Positions 4,549 through 6,121 of a stretch of 6,121 nt of DNA are shown here, piece after piece. Source of the stretch: Thermoplasmata archaeon. Lineage in GTDB: Archaea > Thermoplasmatota > Thermoplasmata > JAGHBH01. A program made the translations under genes and the position numbers. The stretch's first letter is position 1. Each line of letters starts with the position of its first letter. A model generated the notes under the pieces. The model was not told the DNA's origin. It searched no databases and saw only the letters and a list, made by a program, of their open reading frames with translations. The stretch is taken from positions 1-6,121 of the forward strand of contig JAGHBH010000150.1 in the NCBI GenBank assembly GCA_021161085.1. The letters run 5' to 3'.

Positions 4549-6075
4549 ATGAGAGATGACAGTGGCCCCGTGGTCATAGACGGTGAGAGCCTGGGAATAG
4601 AGGAGACCGTGGCGGTGGCCAGAGAGGGCAGACAGGCGGTGCTATCCCCTGATGCGGCCGGGAGAATCGAGGAAAGCAGAAGGGTGGTGGAGGCCATAAT
4701 AGAGAGCGGCCAGGAGGTCTACGGGGTGCGGACGGGGCTCGGGGAGCTGGAGCACGTGGTGCTGGATTCCGACAGGGCCAGGGAACTGCAGCGGAGGATG
4801 CTGTTCAGCCATGCCGCCGGTGTCGGCCCCATCCTCCCCGAGGAGGGGGTAAGGGCCATGATGCTCCACCGCGCCAACGCGCTGGCCAAGGGATATTCCG
4901 GCGTGCGGGTGGAAGTGGTTGAACTTCTCGTCTCCATGTTGAACAAAGGAGTCACTCCGGTGGTTCACACCAGGGGGAGTGTGGGAGCCAGCGGGGATCT
5001 ATCTCCCCTTGCGGAAATGGCGCTGGTATTGATAGGGGAGGGGGAGGCGGTTTACAGGGGGGAGAGAATGCCCGGAGGAGAGGCGCTTAAGGCCGCCGGG
5101 CTGGAGCCTGTGGCGCTCAGAGAAAAAGAGGGGCTGGCGCTGGTCAACGGCACCCAGTACATGACAGCCGTGGGCTCCCTGGCGGTGTATGACGCCATCA
5201 CCGTGCTACACCACGCGGTACTGGCCTCCACCGTTAGCCTGGAGGCGCTGAAGGGAACCAACAGAGCCTTCGACAGCAGGATAATGGAGGCAAGACCCCA
5301 CCCCGGACAGAGGAGGATAGCGGAGGTCATCCGCCGCCTCACCAAGGACAGCGGAATAATGGAGAGCCACAGGAACTGCGGCAGACACCAGGACGCCTAC
5401 ACCCTCAGATGCATGCCCCAGATATACGGCGCATGCCTGGACGCCCTGGAACACGCCAAAACGGTCTTGGAGCGGGAGATAAACAGCGCAACGGACAACC
5501 CCCTGGTCTTCCCGGACGGAGAGGTCATATCCGGCGGCAACTTCCACGGAGAACCCCTGGCACTGGCACTGGACTACGCCGCCCTGGCAACGGCAGAGAT
5601 AGGAAACCTCCAGGAGAGAACCATATTCCGCCTGCTGGATGGAAAGCTCAGCGGCCTCCCCCCCTTCCTTGTCAAAGAGAGCGGCATGAACTCCGGCTTC
5701 ATGATCGCCCAATACACCGCCGCCGCCCTGGTCAACGAGAACAAGGGGCTGGCCCACCCCGCATCCGTGGACAGCATACCTACCAGCGCAAACCAGGAAG
5801 ACCACGTAAGCATGGGAGCCACCGCAGCCAACAAACTGAAGACCATGGTGGAGAACACCGCCCAGATAACCGCCATCCACCTCCTGACCGCATTCCAGGC
5901 CCTCGACTTCATAGAAGAACAACCCGGCCCCCTCCTCCAAAAGGCCAGAGAAGCCTTCAGGGAAAAGGTCCCCTTCCTCGCCTCCGACGAACAACACACC
6001 ATGAACACCCTCATACAAAAAGCAAGAGAGGTCATGGAAACCGGGGAGCTGATACGGGCGGTCGGGGGGGTTTAG
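4549..6075 (+). CDS. hutH: Histidine ammonia-lyase
   Basis: From ATG 4549 the product is 508 residues, the usual HutH length; ATG 4516 would add 11 residues. It is a cytoplasmic enzyme releasing ammonia from L-histidine to give urocanate. Seen: GSVGASGDLSPLAEMAL with the Ala147-Ser148-Gly149 triad (nt 4987-4995) that cyclises into the MIO electrophile; FSHAAGVG with His88, corresponding to a histidine typical of histidine-specific lyases; NGTQ; QDAYTLRC with the catalytic-type Tyr and Arg; and the long family block from NSATDNPL through SGGNFHGEP, SGMNSGFMIAQ and ASVDSIPTSANQEDHVSMG. The inner-loop motif reads YGVRTGLG (from Tyr58) where YGVNTGFG is usual. No hutU, hutI or other histidine-use gene is adjacent. 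It likely shares the transcript of the UbiA gene 48 nt upstream. Synonymous codon choice changes abruptly near nt 5290-5400. Identity is confident; histidine as the substrate is very likely. Confidence 0.94.
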   Translation: MRDDSGPVVIDGESLGIEETVAVAREGRQAVLSPDAAGRIEESRRVVEAIIESGQEVYGVRTGLGELEHVVLDSDRARELQRRMLFSHAAGVGPILPEEGVRAMMLHRANALAKGYSGVRVEVVELLVSMLNKGVTPVVHTRGSVGASGDLSPLAEMALVLIGEGEAVYRGERMPGGEALKAAGLEPVALREKEGLALVNGTQYMTAVGSLAVYDAITVLHHAVLASTVSLEALKGTNRAFDSRIMEARPHPGQRRIAEVIRRLTKDSGIMESHRNCGRHQDAYTLRCMPQIYGACLDALEHAKTVLEREINSATDNPLVFPDGEVISGGNFHGEPLALALDYAALATAEIGNLQERTIFRLLDGKLSGLPPFLVKESGMNSGFMIAQYTAAALVNENKGLAHPASVDSIPTSANQEDHVSMGATAANKLKTMVENTAQITAIHLLTAFQALDFIEEQPGPLLQKAREAFREKVPFLASDEQHTMNTLIQKAREVMETGELIRAVGGV

Positions 6076-6121
6076 AAATACAAAATTTATTTATATTTGA
6101 ATTAATATGTGTCTTACATAC
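6076..6121 (+). other. AT-rich tail after hutH: terminator and/or next promoter
   Basis: Composition falls abruptly from GC-rich to AT-rich directly after the hutH stop. TTTATTTATATTT (6086-6098) could act as a T-rich archaeal terminator, or contain a TATA box for a gene beyond the right edge. There is no long T-run and no hairpin, so neither reading is settled. Confidence 0.4.

Noticed and set aside
5206..6018. Long open frame (270 codons) on the minus strand inside hutH
   Set aside because: It is entirely antisense to a strongly conserved HutH coding region, Gly/Val-rich and without any family motif; treated as a shadow frame.

Overview
The window is from an archaeon. It carries a translation factor aIF5A with a hypusination loop, a geranylgeranyl-reductase-type flavoprotein of the kind that saturates archaeal lipids, and archaeal-style TATA boxes 25-30 bp upstream of gene starts. 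Two of those genes have no Shine-Dalgarno and look leaderless. Codon use is GC-rich, but AUA (Ile) and AGG/AGA (Arg) are very common. A euryarchaeal lineage, perhaps Thermoplasmata-like, is my best guess, but the sequence alone does not prove it.

Layout. (1) At 2-682 is the 3' part of a FAD-dependent geranylgeranyl reductase family gene, cut by the left edge. (2) At 737-1432, convergent on the minus strand, is a membrane-embedded M50/site-2-type zinc metalloprotease. (3) At 1433-1566 is a compact divergent promoter region, with one TATA box for the protease and one for aIF5A. (4) At 1567-2868 are aIF5A and an agmatinase-family ureohydrolase, 24 nt apart and probably co-transcribed. (5) At 2894-3307 is a small PPC/DUF296 protein whose TATA-like box overlaps the agmatinase stop codon. 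(6) At 3349-4500 is a UbiA-superfamily membrane prenyltransferase with its own TATA box and a GTG start. (7) At 4549-6075 is histidine ammonia-lyase, 48 nt downstream of the prenyltransferase and preceded by a strong Shine-Dalgarno. (8) At 6076-6121 is a short AT-rich tail.

How the genes may work together. The clearest link is aIF5A with the agmatinase. Agmatinase-type enzymes make putrescine (or remove urea from agmatine derivatives), which feeds the polyamine chemistry that builds hypusine on aIF5A. The reductase fragment and the UbiA protein could both act on isoprenoids, but they sit in different transcription units. Histidine ammonia-lyase has no other histidine-degradation gene beside it here.

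I see no mobile element, CRISPR array, RNA gene or obviously new multi-gene system. The most interesting signals are small: a sharp synonymous-codon switch inside hutH, altered residues in the HutH tyrosine-loop motif, a T7 tract made of the only two TTT codons in the agmatinase gene, and a nine-base promoter element shared by two genes.
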